The position numbers were made by a program, and so were the translations under genes. This document shows positions 1 to 5,941 of a stretch of DNA of 10,498 nt, in pieces. The notes beneath the pieces were generated by a model. That model saw only the letters and a program-made list of their open reading frames with translations, had not been told where the DNA came from and did not search any database. Source of the stretch: JARROD01 sp037384225 (GTDB lineage Bacteria; Pseudomonadota; Gammaproteobacteria; Pseudomonadales; Cellvibrionaceae); assembly GCA_037384225.1 (NCBI GenBank), contig JARROD010000284.1, forward strand, positions 1 through 10,498, given 5' to 3'. How positions within the stretch are numbered: position 1 is the first letter of the stretch; each line of letters opens with the position of its first letter.

Positions 1-2
1 AG

Positions 3-326
3 AAGAAACTTAGTGCGGCACAGAAACGCGCACGAAAAAAGGCTAAGGAAGAAAGGCAAAGAAAGTACCAATGGGTATTCATGAATGGAAAGCAGGTTAG
101 AATTAAAAGGCCGCCAACTATTGATGGAATTGCCGTCGACGAATGGATAGCAAACAACGCCGACCCAATCTGGTTGCATCAAAACGAAATGTGGGAGTAC
201 ATTAAGGTGGACGATGAAGGATTCTCTGAATTCACAGAAAAAGATGAGTTAATGTCGAGTTATGCGGAGTATTCTATTACAGTCCACTCAGTCTTACTTA
301 ACCATGTCGCGTCGAAAAAGTGCTAA
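3..326 (+). CDS. Integron cassette protein, 5' end missing (hypothetical)
   Basis: The reading frame is open from base 3 to the TAA at 324-326, so the gene very probably starts left of the window; the internal ATG at 81 would give only 81 aa. The visible N-terminal part is very basic (about 25 residues rich in Lys/Arg/Ala/Gln), followed by WVFMNGKQVRIKRPPTIDG and then an acidic C-terminal half with a WLHQNEMWEY block. There is no signal peptide or membrane segment. I recall small proteins of this type from gammaproteobacterial genomes and cassettes but know no function. The stop codon lies inside the R'' box of the first attC site, which is the usual layout of a one-ORF integron cassette. No ribosome site can be judged because the true start is not visible. 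Confidence 0.7.
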   Translation, partial: KKLSAAQKRARKKAKEERQRKYQWVFMNGKQVRIKRPPTIDGIAVDEWIANNADPIWLHQNEMWEYIKVDDEGFSEFTEKDELMSSYAEYSITVHSVLLNHVASKKC

Positions 327-389
327 CAAAGCTGTCAAATTGACCGCACTACGCTACGCTTCGTGCGGCAATTTACAGCGGTGTTAGGC
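321..389 (+). other. attC: attC recombination site of an integron cassette (first)
   Basis: The left end TGCTAAC (321-327) and right end GTTAGGC (383-389) fit the R'' and R' simple sites of attC. The two halves are imperfectly complementary: CTAACAAAGCTGTCAAATTG on the left matches the reverse complement of the right half (CTAACACCGCTGTAAATTG) with three mismatches, then ACCGCA pairs with TGCGGC apart from one base. The apical part around 350-365 is short. The expected crossover is between G383 and T384. Length is 69 bp, within the usual range. The site folds as the single-stranded substrate of an IntI integrase; no intI gene is in the window. Confidence 0.88.
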
Positions 390-405
390 GTCAAAGGAGA
401 GGTGC

Positions 406-1035
406 ATGCTAAGCGAAGAAGAAAAAGTATTTGAGACAATTTTTTACGAAAAAGGTGAATTCGAGGGAAGAGAGTGTAACGTTGCAAGGATCAACTATTT
501 AGAAGTTCTAAATGTGAGACAAGCTTCATCCCAGAGCGAGCTGGAGAAACTCAAGGGTGTTTTGTTAGAATCCGAAAAACCCGAGAAAGAAATTGAAATT
601 TTAATGGGAGTTCGTAATTGGAGACCTCATCTTATTGATTGTCTTGCAGCGCTATTAGTTGATGATAAGCCGCTAATGGTGAAAACCCTATGGGAAACTT
701 TTGATCGATCTTCATGGGTAAACCCTCAAATAGCGGCAACATTATCAATATTAGACAAGAGTTTCATCCATAATGCGCTTGAGCGCTTGCGTAATGGCGT
801 TCTAGTTAAAAATCCCAGTAAGTATATGATCGACGCATACAAAACGGATAAAATTGAAAACCCAAAAGGTTTTATGTCTCTTTGGGGGTTGCTCGAAACT
901 GTATTTAATTGCGATGAGTTGTCATCTCCAAATATGCTTTCTAATAAGGAAATTATCGGAAAAAAAGATCGGGACAATTCGGCAATAATCGCTTTAAGCT
1001 GGCGCAACGAAATTAAAGGTATGCTAAATGCTTAA
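406..1035 (+). CDS. Integron cassette protein of unknown function, 209 aa
   Basis: This is the sole ORF of a complete cassette running from the crossover point at 384 to the next attC. A strong ribosome site, AAAGGAGAGG at about 392-401, sits just ahead of the ATG at 406 and decides this start. The protein is soluble-looking, with no signal peptide or membrane segment, and is mostly helix-forming: an acidic N-terminus (about 1-20), a charged region around 40-65, then a block at about 65-85 containing VRNWRPHLIDCLAALLV, and a second helical pair at about 105-130. The spacing hints at HEAT-like or immunity-protein-like helical repeats, but I recognise no family. The TAA at 1033-1035 lies inside the R'' box of the second attC. 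Expression may depend on an upstream cassette promoter. Confidence 0.82.
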   Translation: MLSEEEKVFETIFYEKGEFEGRECNVARINYLEVLNVRQASSQSELEKLKGVLLESEKPEKEIEILMGVRNWRPHLIDCLAALLVDDKPLMVKTLWETFDRSSWVNPQIAATLSILDKSFIHNALERLRNGVLVKNPSKYMIDAYKTDKIENPKGFMSLWGLLETVFNCDELSSPNMLSNKEIIGKKDRDNSAIIALSWRNEIKGMLNA

Positions 1036-1101
1036 CGAGGCGGTCAACCGGACCACTTTTCCGCTAGTGCTTCAAAGTGCCCGGTTACCTTTGCGTTAAG
1101 T
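1030..1101 (+). other. attC: attC recombination site of an integron cassette (second)
   Basis: GCTTAAC (1030-1036) fits the R'' consensus RYYYAAC and GTTAAGT (1095-1101) fits the R' consensus GTTRRRY. The left half from 1031 and the reverse complement of the right half share CTTAACG, GGT, AACCGG and CACTTT in order. The left half carries two extra bases, which is the pattern of extrahelical bases that sets strand choice in attC. The apical loop covers about 1060-1072. The crossover is expected between G1095 and T1096. It closes a 712-bp cassette (384-1095). Beyond it no further clear attC follows, so this may be the last intact site of the array or the start of a cassette whose own attC has decayed. 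Confidence 0.88.
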
Positions 1102-1133
1102 ACACCGCCGCAGGGGCGGCTAAAAGAGACGGG

Positions 1134-1424
1134 TCACCGTCGCTTCGGCAATTTACGGGAGGTATGAAAAACACGGAGAATCTCAATGCGGTTTAAACGT
1201 GGCCTCACCCGGTAGGGAATAACATAGCGCGTCTTGGGGGCTACCAGCTCTCGTGTGCCGGGAAGACGGCCGGGACGACCTTCAGCGGGGTTGTCCGCCA
1301 GTTGGCGGACGGAATGGTGAATACGTTCTACCACGAGCCGAGCGGCGGCGGGATCATCTTGAGCAATGTGCTCGGCTTCGCGGTCAAGGTTCCTGAGGGC
1401 TTTGCGCAGCCATTTAACCTGCAT
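1134..1424 (-). CDS. parE: Toxin of the ParE/RelE family
   Basis: This 96-aa basic protein has the ParE/RelE superfamily layout: an N-terminal helical hairpin (WLRKALRNLDREAEHIAQDD, about 5-24), a helix with VVERIHHSVRQLADNP, then the family-typical GRPGRLPGTRELV segment (about 50-62), a YVIPYRV strand and a C-terminal IEILRVFHTSRKLP block. ParE toxins poison DNA gyrase and RelE toxins cleave ribosome-bound mRNA; the sequence alone does not separate these, though the motif order and the RHH partner favour ParE. The ATG overlaps the 3' end of the antitoxin gene by 11 bp, so the two are translationally coupled with the antitoxin first. The block is visibly more GC-rich than its neighbours, suggesting separate acquisition. 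The gene faces against the cassettes. Confidence 0.88.
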   Translation of the reverse strand: MQVKWLRKALRNLDREAEHIAQDDPAAARLVVERIHHSVRQLADNPAEGRPGRLPGTRELVAPKTRYVIPYRVRPRLNRIEILRVFHTSRKLPKRR

Positions 1425-1656
1425 TTACACCCCACTTGCCAAAAACATCCTTCACTTCCTGATCATCAGCAAAATCGCCGGCGTCGGCTTCCTTGATGGC
1501 TTCCTTGATCTCTTGAATCTGCCACTCGTTGAGTTCGATGAACTCGCGTATCGCTTCGCTTGCCAGGAACGACTTGGAGCGGTGTGTGGCCTCGGCTAAT
1601 TGATCGAGGCGGGCTTTAAGCTCCGGTTCCAGGCGGATGGTCATGGTGGTGGACAT
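1414..1656 (-). CDS. Ribbon-helix-helix antitoxin of the toxin-antitoxin pair
   Basis: This 80-aa protein has an N-terminal ribbon-helix-helix (CopG/ParD-like) DNA-binding region: a short strand TMTIRLEPEL (about 4-13), helix A around LKARLDQLAEATH, and helix B around SKSFLASEAIREFIEL (to about 43). The C-terminal tail (about 44-80), rich in Glu, Asp and Lys, is the likely toxin-binding arm. Such antitoxins neutralise the toxin and repress their own operon. The start at 1656 is supported by GAGG about 9 bases upstream; an in-frame ATG four codons later is an alternative. It precedes the toxin gene with an 11-bp overlap. Confidence 0.88.
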   Translation of the reverse strand: MSTTMTIRLEPELKARLDQLAEATHRSKSFLASEAIREFIELNEWQIQEIKEAIKEADAGDFADDQEVKDVFGKWGVNAG

Positions 1657-1670
1657 ACGGATACCTCAAG

Positions 1671-1694
1671 GTGTGTTCAAAGGTACACACTGTA
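1671..1694 (-). promoter_or_regulatory. Candidate operator and -10 of the toxin-antitoxin operon
   Basis: An inverted repeat GTGTGT-N8-ACACAC occupies 1671-1690, 14 bases ahead of the antitoxin ATG. Just upstream on the - strand is TGTTACAGT, an extended -10-like element (TACAGT, 1689-1694), so the repeat would cover the transcription start. RHH antitoxins commonly bind such short palindromes to autorepress. No convincing -35 is seen. Confidence 0.45.
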
Positions 1695-1857
1695 ACACAG
1701 CCTTCGGCCGTCGCCTAGCCAGCCCTTCAATATGCTGGCAGTGGGCCAATGGGGCGACATGGTGTCGCTTCACCCAACGTTCAACGGCACTTCCGACCTG
1801 AAAAACCGCGTCTGGGGATTTTTTTGTTAGAATCGTAATCCGCTACAGGCGAGTTCT
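1695..1857. other. Intergenic stretch with small hairpins, no gene recognised
   Basis: Two short inverted repeats are visible: GCCAGC/GCTGGC at 1718-1723 and 1734-1739, and GCGACA/TGTCGC at 1754-1759 and 1763-1768. The - strand frame stays open for about 45 codons here (containing ERWVKRHHVAPLAHCQHI) but has no start and runs out near 1665; I do not recognise it. A TTTTTTTG run (1819-1826) ends the stretch. A decayed attC could lie between GCCTAGC (1713) and GTTAGAA (1826-1832), but the halves do not pair convincingly. Confidence 0.4.
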
Positions 1858-2362
1858 TTAACAAGCAGTTGGCAAATATGTTTGATTTTGTTGCGTTCGC
1901 AATGGAGCTATTATTCCCGATAAATAGGTAACCGGGAGGATATTGTGGAGCAAAGGTTTGGCTCGCGATGTAATACCCAAGCTGTGGTACACTCTGCCGA
2001 TAGTGTGCATAAGTGTCGCCTGTATCTCAGGTTGATCTTCAAGCTCATTGTCAATCTTTTCGGCACCGCGATCGAGTATTTCTCTAGCGGTGAGCTTATT
2101 GCCCAAAGACTCAATCGGATCCGATACCGAAAAAATACTAACCATAAAATCTGTAATGCGCGGTGAGGTAATAGCCTCTTTGGTGGCTATATCCCTTTGT
2201 TCGGCTAAGTGAATAGCTTGTAGACTGATCATTATGGTGGATAAAAACAAAAGTGAAATCAGCAGAGTTCCCAAGATAACAAAACAAAAGTGAAATCAGC
2301 AGAGTTCCCAAGATAACACTAAGCTTGTGACGCATAACGAACTTGAGCAGTAAATAGTGCCA
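1858..2362 (-). pseudogene. Displaced C-terminal part of the Ser/Thr kinase (membrane anchor and start of TPR region)
   Basis: This segment continues the kinase gene in other frames. After the frameshift near 2362, the frame reads WHYLLLKFVMRHKLSV, the juxtamembrane segment typical of bacterial Ser/Thr kinases with TPR repeats, then a hydrophobic membrane segment LGTLLISLLF. An exact 37-bp tandem duplication (2244-2317) shifts the frame again. From codons in the second repeat copy on, the frame reads LSTIMISLQAIHLAEQRD, then VSIFSVSDP, LTAREILDRGAEKID and HTIGRVYHSLG, all characteristic of the linker and first TPR of that family. Family resemblance ends around 1945 (SRAKPLL) and the frame stops at 1858, so several hundred residues of TPR repeats normally present are missing. 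Deleting one repeat copy and one T near 2362 would restore a single frame up to 1858. Confidence 0.85.
2244..2317. repeat. Exact 37-bp tandem duplication inside the kinase gene
   Basis: The 37-base unit at 2244-2280 is repeated without any mismatch or gap at 2281-2317. The unit encodes the membrane segment VILGTLLISLLF on the - strand. Because 37 is not a multiple of three, the second copy changes the reading frame and separates the kinase from its C-terminal region. Confidence 0.97.
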
Positions 2363-3533
2363 ACTGCAAGGGTCTTGCAGCAATTGGCATATTGGTTAAA
2401 TGATTTTCTATATCCCCTGACAACTGTGCCACAAGTTGGTAGCGATGTTCAGGTTTAATTAGCAAGGCTTTAAGTAAGATAGTATCGATGTCGCCGTGCA
2501 AAGTGCGCGCGTATTTACAACGTTGTGCCTGATCGAAGAAAAAGCCTAAATTGCGCTCATTTTCAATGTCAGCTTCAGAACTTCTGACAACCGCGTGGCT
2601 AGGTTTTATTGCGGAGATGCGAAAGTTTGTATGTGTATCGGTAGTTTCGGAAACGTCATTATGTTTATTGGGGTGCCTTGCGGTTAATAAATAATACAAG
2701 AGAACCCCCAGCGAATAGATATCGCTACGGGTGGTAATGGTTTCCCCGCGAATTTGCTCCGGACTCGCATAGTTCGGTGTCATAGCCAGAATACCCATTT
2801 GTGTCTCAACAGACTTGTCGCTGTAAGTTTCAGGCTGTAGTATTTTGGCAATGCCAAAATCCAGCAGTTTAACGGTGCCATCGGCGGTAACCAGTACATT
2901 GGAGGGCTTGATGTCTCTATGTACAATCAGGTTCTGGTGTGTATATTGAACTGCACTGCAAATCTGTTGAAACAGACGCAATCGCTCTTTTAGGCTGAGT
3001 CGGCGCCGGCCGCAGTATATGTCAATAGGCTCACCCTCAATATACTCCATGACCAAGTAAGGTATTCCGGATGTTGTGGTACCTCCGTCGAGAAAGCGTG
3101 CGATATTGGGGTGATTTAGTTTTGCGAGAATATTCCGTTCACTGTTAAAACGTGATAAGTGATCACGCTCAAAAAGCTGAATTCTGGTTATTTTAATCGC
3201 TACTTTTTGTTGAAAGCCGTCAAAGCTCCGGTGGGCAAGAAAAACCTTGCCCATTCCACCTTGCCCTAATGATGTCTCCAAGCGATATTTTCCGACAATG
3301 TCACCACAATTAAGTGAGAATGCATTATCTGTGAGCAGCTCTTCTACACTGTCTGAAACAATGTGCGTGAGATAGTCTGCAGAGTGAGCTTCTGCAGATA
3401 AGAGCTGCAGTACTTCATTTTTTACCTCGGCTTCCTGGCAGTGTTTATGCAGGTATGCAGTTCTTTTCTCGGCAGGTAACTCGAGGAGTTGGTCAAATAA
3501 TATCTTTACCTTGTTCCAAAGGATTACATCCAT
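2319..3533 (-). CDS. Ser/Thr protein kinase, intact kinase domain but truncated by frameshift
   Basis: Eukaryotic-like (Hanks-type) kinase, ORF of 404 aa. After an N-terminal leader with LFDQLLELPAEKR (about 12-24), typical of kinases paired with ECF sigma factors, the kinase domain runs from about 82 to 380. All catalytic features are visible: Gly-rich loop GQGGMG (90-95), VAIK lysine 114, a helix-C glutamate (about 132), HRD (205-207) in IVHRDIKPSNVL, DFG (225-227) and SPE (257-259), plus the C-lobe block GDIDTILLKAL. From codon 391 the frame departs from the family (LALFTAQVRYASQA then stop); one extra T near 2362-2363 explains this. Family members run to roughly 850-950 aa with a membrane segment and TPR repeats, so the product would be a cytosolic kinase domain without its sensor. 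It starts 12 bp after the sigma stop codon and has only a weak ribosome site, so coupling to sigma translation is likely. Confidence 0.88.
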   Translation of the reverse strand: MDVILWNKVKILFDQLLELPAEKRTAYLHKHCQEAEVKNEVLQLLSAEAHSADYLTHIVSDSVEELLTDNAFSLNCGDIVGKYRLETSLGQGGMGKVFLAHRSFDGFQQKVAIKITRIQLFERDHLSRFNSERNILAKLNHPNIARFLDGGTTTSGIPYLVMEYIEGEPIDIYCGRRRLSLKERLRLFQQICSAVQYTHQNLIVHRDIKPSNVLVTADGTVKLLDFGIAKILQPETYSDKSVETQMGILAMTPNYASPEQIRGETITTRSDIYSLGVLLYYLLTARHPNKHNDVSETTDTHTNFRISAIKPSHAVVRSSEADIENERNLGFFFDQAQRCKYARTLHGDIDTILLKALLIKPEHRYQLVAQLSGDIENHLTNMPIAARPLQLALFTAQVRYASQA

Positions 3534-3545
3534 CGTCAGATGTTC

Positions 3546-4103
3546 TCAACCGGGAGGGCATAAGCGGCTTATTAACCAGGCTTTGGCAAAGCGTAAGTCT
3601 CTATCTACAGTGGCTGTGGAGATATGTTCAGTTTCTGAGATCTCCCCCCGTTGCAAACCTCCAAACGTATATAACTCGAACACGCGACTAGCTCTTTTAT
3701 CGATAGACGCCAGTTGAGTTAATAACTTGTCGAGGGCTACTAGGTCATGAGTCTTGTCGCTGTCGAGATAGAAGGCATCATTGAATTCTATGTGTGTTAA
3801 GCCGCCGCCTCGTTTAAAACGTTTTTTTCTTTTGGCGTGGTCCACCAAAACATGGCGCATAATGGTTGCTGCGACAGAGAAAAAGTGTTTGTGATCTTTC
3901 CAGGGCGTATCGGTATCAACTAGCTTTAAATAAACTTCATTGATCAATGCTGTCGTTTGCAGTGTGTGTCCGGCAGGCTCACCTTTCATGTAACGATGCG
4001 CTAGAGTGTGCAACTCTCTATAAATTATGGGTATCATTTTATCGAGCAAAGTTTTATTGCTGGTGCAATATTGCTCGAACAAGTGTGTGAATGCATTTCC
4101 CAT
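3546..4103 (-). CDS. ECF RNA polymerase sigma factor (TIGR02999-like)
   Basis: This 185-aa protein matches the ECF subgroup found next to Ser/Thr kinases. Region 2 carries HTLQTTALINEVYLKLVD (about 46-63) and HFFSVAATIMRHVLVDHAKR (about 73-92), followed by the basic KKRFKRGGG linker. Region 4 carries LASIDKRASRVFELYTFGGL (about 131-150) and a helix-turn-helix ending ISTATVDRDLRFAKAWL (about 161-177). It directs core RNA polymerase to its own promoter set; in this subgroup the neighbouring kinase is thought to control activity. No zinc-finger anti-sigma gene is present. The start is supported by GGAAGAGG about 8 bases upstream. Length is normal and nothing is broken, unlike the kinase downstream. 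I see no shared promoter motif among the four upstream regions on this strand that would identify its targets. Confidence 0.9.
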   Translation of the reverse strand: MGNAFTHLFEQYCTSNKTLLDKMIPIIYRELHTLAHRYMKGEPAGHTLQTTALINEVYLKLVDTDTPWKDHKHFFSVAATIMRHVLVDHAKRKKRFKRGGGLTHIEFNDAFYLDSDKTHDLVALDKLLTQLASIDKRASRVFELYTFGGLQRGEISETEHISTATVDRDLRFAKAWLISRLCPPG

Positions 4104-4127
4104 TGGCTTACCTCTTCCTACATTCTA

Positions 4128-4156
4128 AGAATAGGAGGGCGGCATGACTTTTTCAA
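4128..4156 (-). promoter_or_regulatory. Sigma70-like promoter of the ECF sigma/kinase operon
   Basis: On the - strand TTGAAA (4151-4156) and TATTCT (4128-4133) are separated by exactly 17 bases, 24 bases upstream of the sigma ATG. The -35 matches the consensus at 5 of 6 and the -10 at 4 of 6. A perfect odd palindrome ATTCTTAGAAT (4122-4132) overlaps the -10 and could be an operator. Confidence 0.5.
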
Positions 4157-4244
4157 GTGCCAAAAGGTAAGTTATTGACGATGACTGAATATATTCAATT
4201 TATATTTTTATAATTCACAGGTTAATGTAAAGTTCCACTACTTT

Positions 4245-4844
4245 TTATTCCGCGGGCTTATCGTCACAATCGAAAGTCTCAAAAACGGGTTGTAGATTGA
4301 GGCTGTTTATATCGAGAATGGTTTCCTGCTGATCTTGTCTTATGCGGCGAGCTATACTATAGATGCCAATATCAATCGTGACCGGTTCTCCGCAGCCAAA
4401 AGTGTTGTCTTGCGGAGTCAATAAAGCTATATCATTTATGACTCCGTCATCTTCTGTTTCTGTGTCAATGCGCAGTTTAAAAGATTGTTTATCGTGCAAT
4501 TCAATTAATTGCGAAGTAAGTGCCAGAAAACTTCGCCCTTTTTGAGCAAGCCAATAACTACCCTTTATCTCCAGTTTTAATCCTTTATAGCGTTCTCCGG
4601 CTTTCGGCTCTGCGTACAACTTCAAAAAACACGTGGCTGTAGTAATGGACTGGTTTTCACCTGTGGAGATATACAAGCTTAAAGCTTCCGGTGTGTCAGT
4701 TAACTTATTTATAGGCAGCTCACGTGTGGGTCCTTCGTCGAAAATACAACCGTTTGGTGTGCCCTCTATTTTGGCAGCGCAAATAGCTTGTTGAGTAAAT
4801 GTGGTCAAGGTGATAATGAGTGCTGTTGATATATACTGCTTCAT
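4245..4844 (-). CDS. Secreted four-cysteine protein, DUF4360-like (paralogue A)
   Basis: This 199-aa protein has a clear signal peptide (MKQY, hydrophobic core to about 20, cleavage near ICA-AK at 23). The mature part has four cysteines at 33, 72, 151 and 193. Around Cys72 the block CFLKLYAEPKAGERYKGLKL, followed by GSYWLAQKGRSFLAL, has the same shape as in the two upstream neighbours. Around Cys151 it reads CGEPVTIDIGIYSIARR, close to the third paralogue's CGATIPIEVQVRGSARH. Resemblance to DUF4360 is by pattern (Cys followed by alternating strands and 'VP.G..F'-type turns) and is not certain. The signal peptide shares LTTFTQ with paralogue B, indicating duplication. Location is periplasmic or secreted; function unknown. 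A strong AGGAGG ribosome site precedes the start. It lies 141 bp upstream of the sigma gene, same strand. Confidence 0.82.
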   Translation of the reverse strand: MKQYISTALIITLTTFTQQAICAAKIEGTPNGCIFDEGPTRELPINKLTDTPEALSLYISTGENQSITTATCFLKLYAEPKAGERYKGLKLEIKGSYWLAQKGRSFLALTSQLIELHDKQSFKLRIDTETEDDGVINDIALLTPQDNTFGCGEPVTIDIGIYSIARRIRQDQQETILDINSLNLQPVFETFDCDDKPAE

Positions 4845-4852
4845 ATCGTCAA

Positions 4853-4865
4853 CCTCCTTAGGAGG
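4853..4865 (-). promoter_or_regulatory. Palindromic Shine-Dalgarno of paralogue A
   Basis: CCTCCTTAGGAGG is a perfect 13-base odd palindrome containing the AGGAGG ribosome site, 8 bases before the ATG. In mRNA the upstream CCUC can pair with the Shine-Dalgarno GAGG, which could reduce translation initiation unless opened. The stem would be short (4 bp with a 5-base loop), so the effect is uncertain. Confidence 0.4.
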
Positions 4866-4902
4866 ACCTTAGCGTAATTGAAATACTTGAAATTGATAAT
4901 GT

Positions 4903-4962
4903 TTAAGAAAAACCGGTAAAACACAAGGTGAGACAGTTCTTAATCGGGTAATCTACCGGTTT
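4903..4962 (-). terminator. Possible terminator after paralogue B
   Basis: On the - strand AAACCGGTA (4954-4962) is complementary to TACCGGTTT (4910-4918), a perfect 9-bp stem. The loop is 35 bases, long for a classical terminator, but a TTTTTCTT run follows the stem directly. It lies about 30 bases past the paralogue B stop codon and upstream of paralogue A. Confidence 0.4.
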
Positions 4963-4990
4963 ATTAACTAATGAAATGAATGGCACAGTA

Positions 4991-5908
4991 TTATCGGCTT
5001 TCCCATTTGCCTTTGGTGCTAATTCCAATTCTGTCGCCAGTTCCCCATATGCCAGAAAATTCTGTACCGGTTTCGTCACTGAGTACAAATTGAAACCAGC
5101 CAGTGCTTCCGTTTTGAAAACGCCAATAACCCTGAGCTACAGAATAGTCTGTCGAGTATTGTACGTTGTAGAGCTCGCCAGAAGCGCCGCCATCGGTTGA
5201 GTAGGTGCCCTTATCGCCAAGCAGTGAAGTCGACCCGTTAACCCATTGCCCATTGGGGTTCGTGTAACGTGACTTATAATCGTGATTCAACCAGGGGTTA
5301 CAGTGCTCCCACTCCCAAATCCATCGACTGGTGAGCTTGTTTTGTTGTTCGGCATTAAACAATGCGATATCCGAGTCGTTGGCGTCGCGCTTGTCTCGGT
5401 AAGCACTGATTAGAAAACTACCCCCCACATGATGCACTGAATCGCGATTTTCACATGCCGAATACATCCAACCGCTCCCGCGTATTGCGCGAGCCAAGAA
5501 TGTATCGAGTATATTACGTTCAAACCATTTTTCAGTATTGACAGAGTCACCCGCCCAAGAGTAACTCAATGCTATATAAGCGCTGCCTTTTTCTGAAGTG
5601 GATACCTCTCCGTCGGCTAAGGCTGCTGATGGCCGAAACCTCATGCCTCTGGGCACAGTAACATACACATCCAGCTCGCATTTTCTTTCTACATAAGTGG
5701 AGTTGGTTGTTATTACACCAAAGTCCTGAAATCGCAAAACGAGACTGCGCATGTTGGGGCCTGAATCCGGTACTTCAGCGGTAAAGTAACCACAATCGTC
5801 TGATGACAATAAGTCGAAATCAACCGGCTTCATCGGTGCTGTAGCTAAAGCTACTTGAGTAAAAGTCGTTAACAGAAAGATCAAAATATAGTTTTTAAAC
5901 AATTTCAT
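4991..5908 (-). CDS. Secreted four-cysteine protein with Trp/Gly-rich C-terminal module (paralogue B)
   Basis: This 305-aa protein has a signal peptide (hydrophobic 8-22, cleavage near LATA). Residues about 30-205 form the same four-cysteine domain as the two neighbours: Cys39, 77, 152 and 203. The block CELDVYVTVPRGMRFRPS after Cys77 is the most DUF4360-like of the three, and SDIALFNAEQQ before Cys203 matches DDTFIAIFNGE in paralogue C. Residues about 218-305 are an extra module with repeated Gly and Trp (GTYSTDGG, NVQYSTDY, GYWRFQNGSTGWFQFVLS, FSGIWGTGDRIG), resembling beta-strand-rich modules of secreted proteins that use the pattern F.L......F.G.WG. The role is unknown; substrate or surface binding is possible. 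The ribosome site is weak (GAGTGGG). It starts 75 bp after the stop of paralogue C. Confidence 0.82.
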   Translation of the reverse strand: MKLFKNYILIFLLTTFTQVALATAPMKPVDFDLLSSDDCGYFTAEVPDSGPNMRSLVLRFQDFGVITTNSTYVERKCELDVYVTVPRGMRFRPSAALADGEVSTSEKGSAYIALSYSWAGDSVNTEKWFERNILDTFLARAIRGSGWMYSACENRDSVHHVGGSFLISAYRDKRDANDSDIALFNAEQQNKLTSRWIWEWEHCNPWLNHDYKSRYTNPNGQWVNGSTSLLGDKGTYSTDGGASGELYNVQYSTDYSVAQGYWRFQNGSTGWFQFVLSDETGTEFSGIWGTGDRIGISTKGKWESR

Positions 5909-5941
5909 AGCCCACTCGCTGACGAATTCTTTTTATCTGAT

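Noticed and set aside
1293..1310. Perfect 18-base palindrome GTCCGCCA-GT-TGGCGGAC inside the toxin gene
   Set aside because: It lies in well-supported coding sequence and needs no regulatory explanation.
1801..1826. Terminator-like AAAAACC...GG-ATTTTTTT on the + strand
   Set aside because: The stem is interrupted and weak, and no + strand gene ends nearby.
1695..1832. Third attC site beyond the toxin-antitoxin pair
   Set aside because: GCCTAGC (1713) and GTTAGAA (1826) are about 120 bases apart as in long attC sites, but the outer halves do not pair and GTTAGAA breaks the R' consensus at its last base.
1851..1862. boxA-like TTCTTTAACA motif, suggesting an rRNA leader
   Set aside because: No rRNA or tRNA sequence follows and the flanks lack other rRNA leader features; likely chance.
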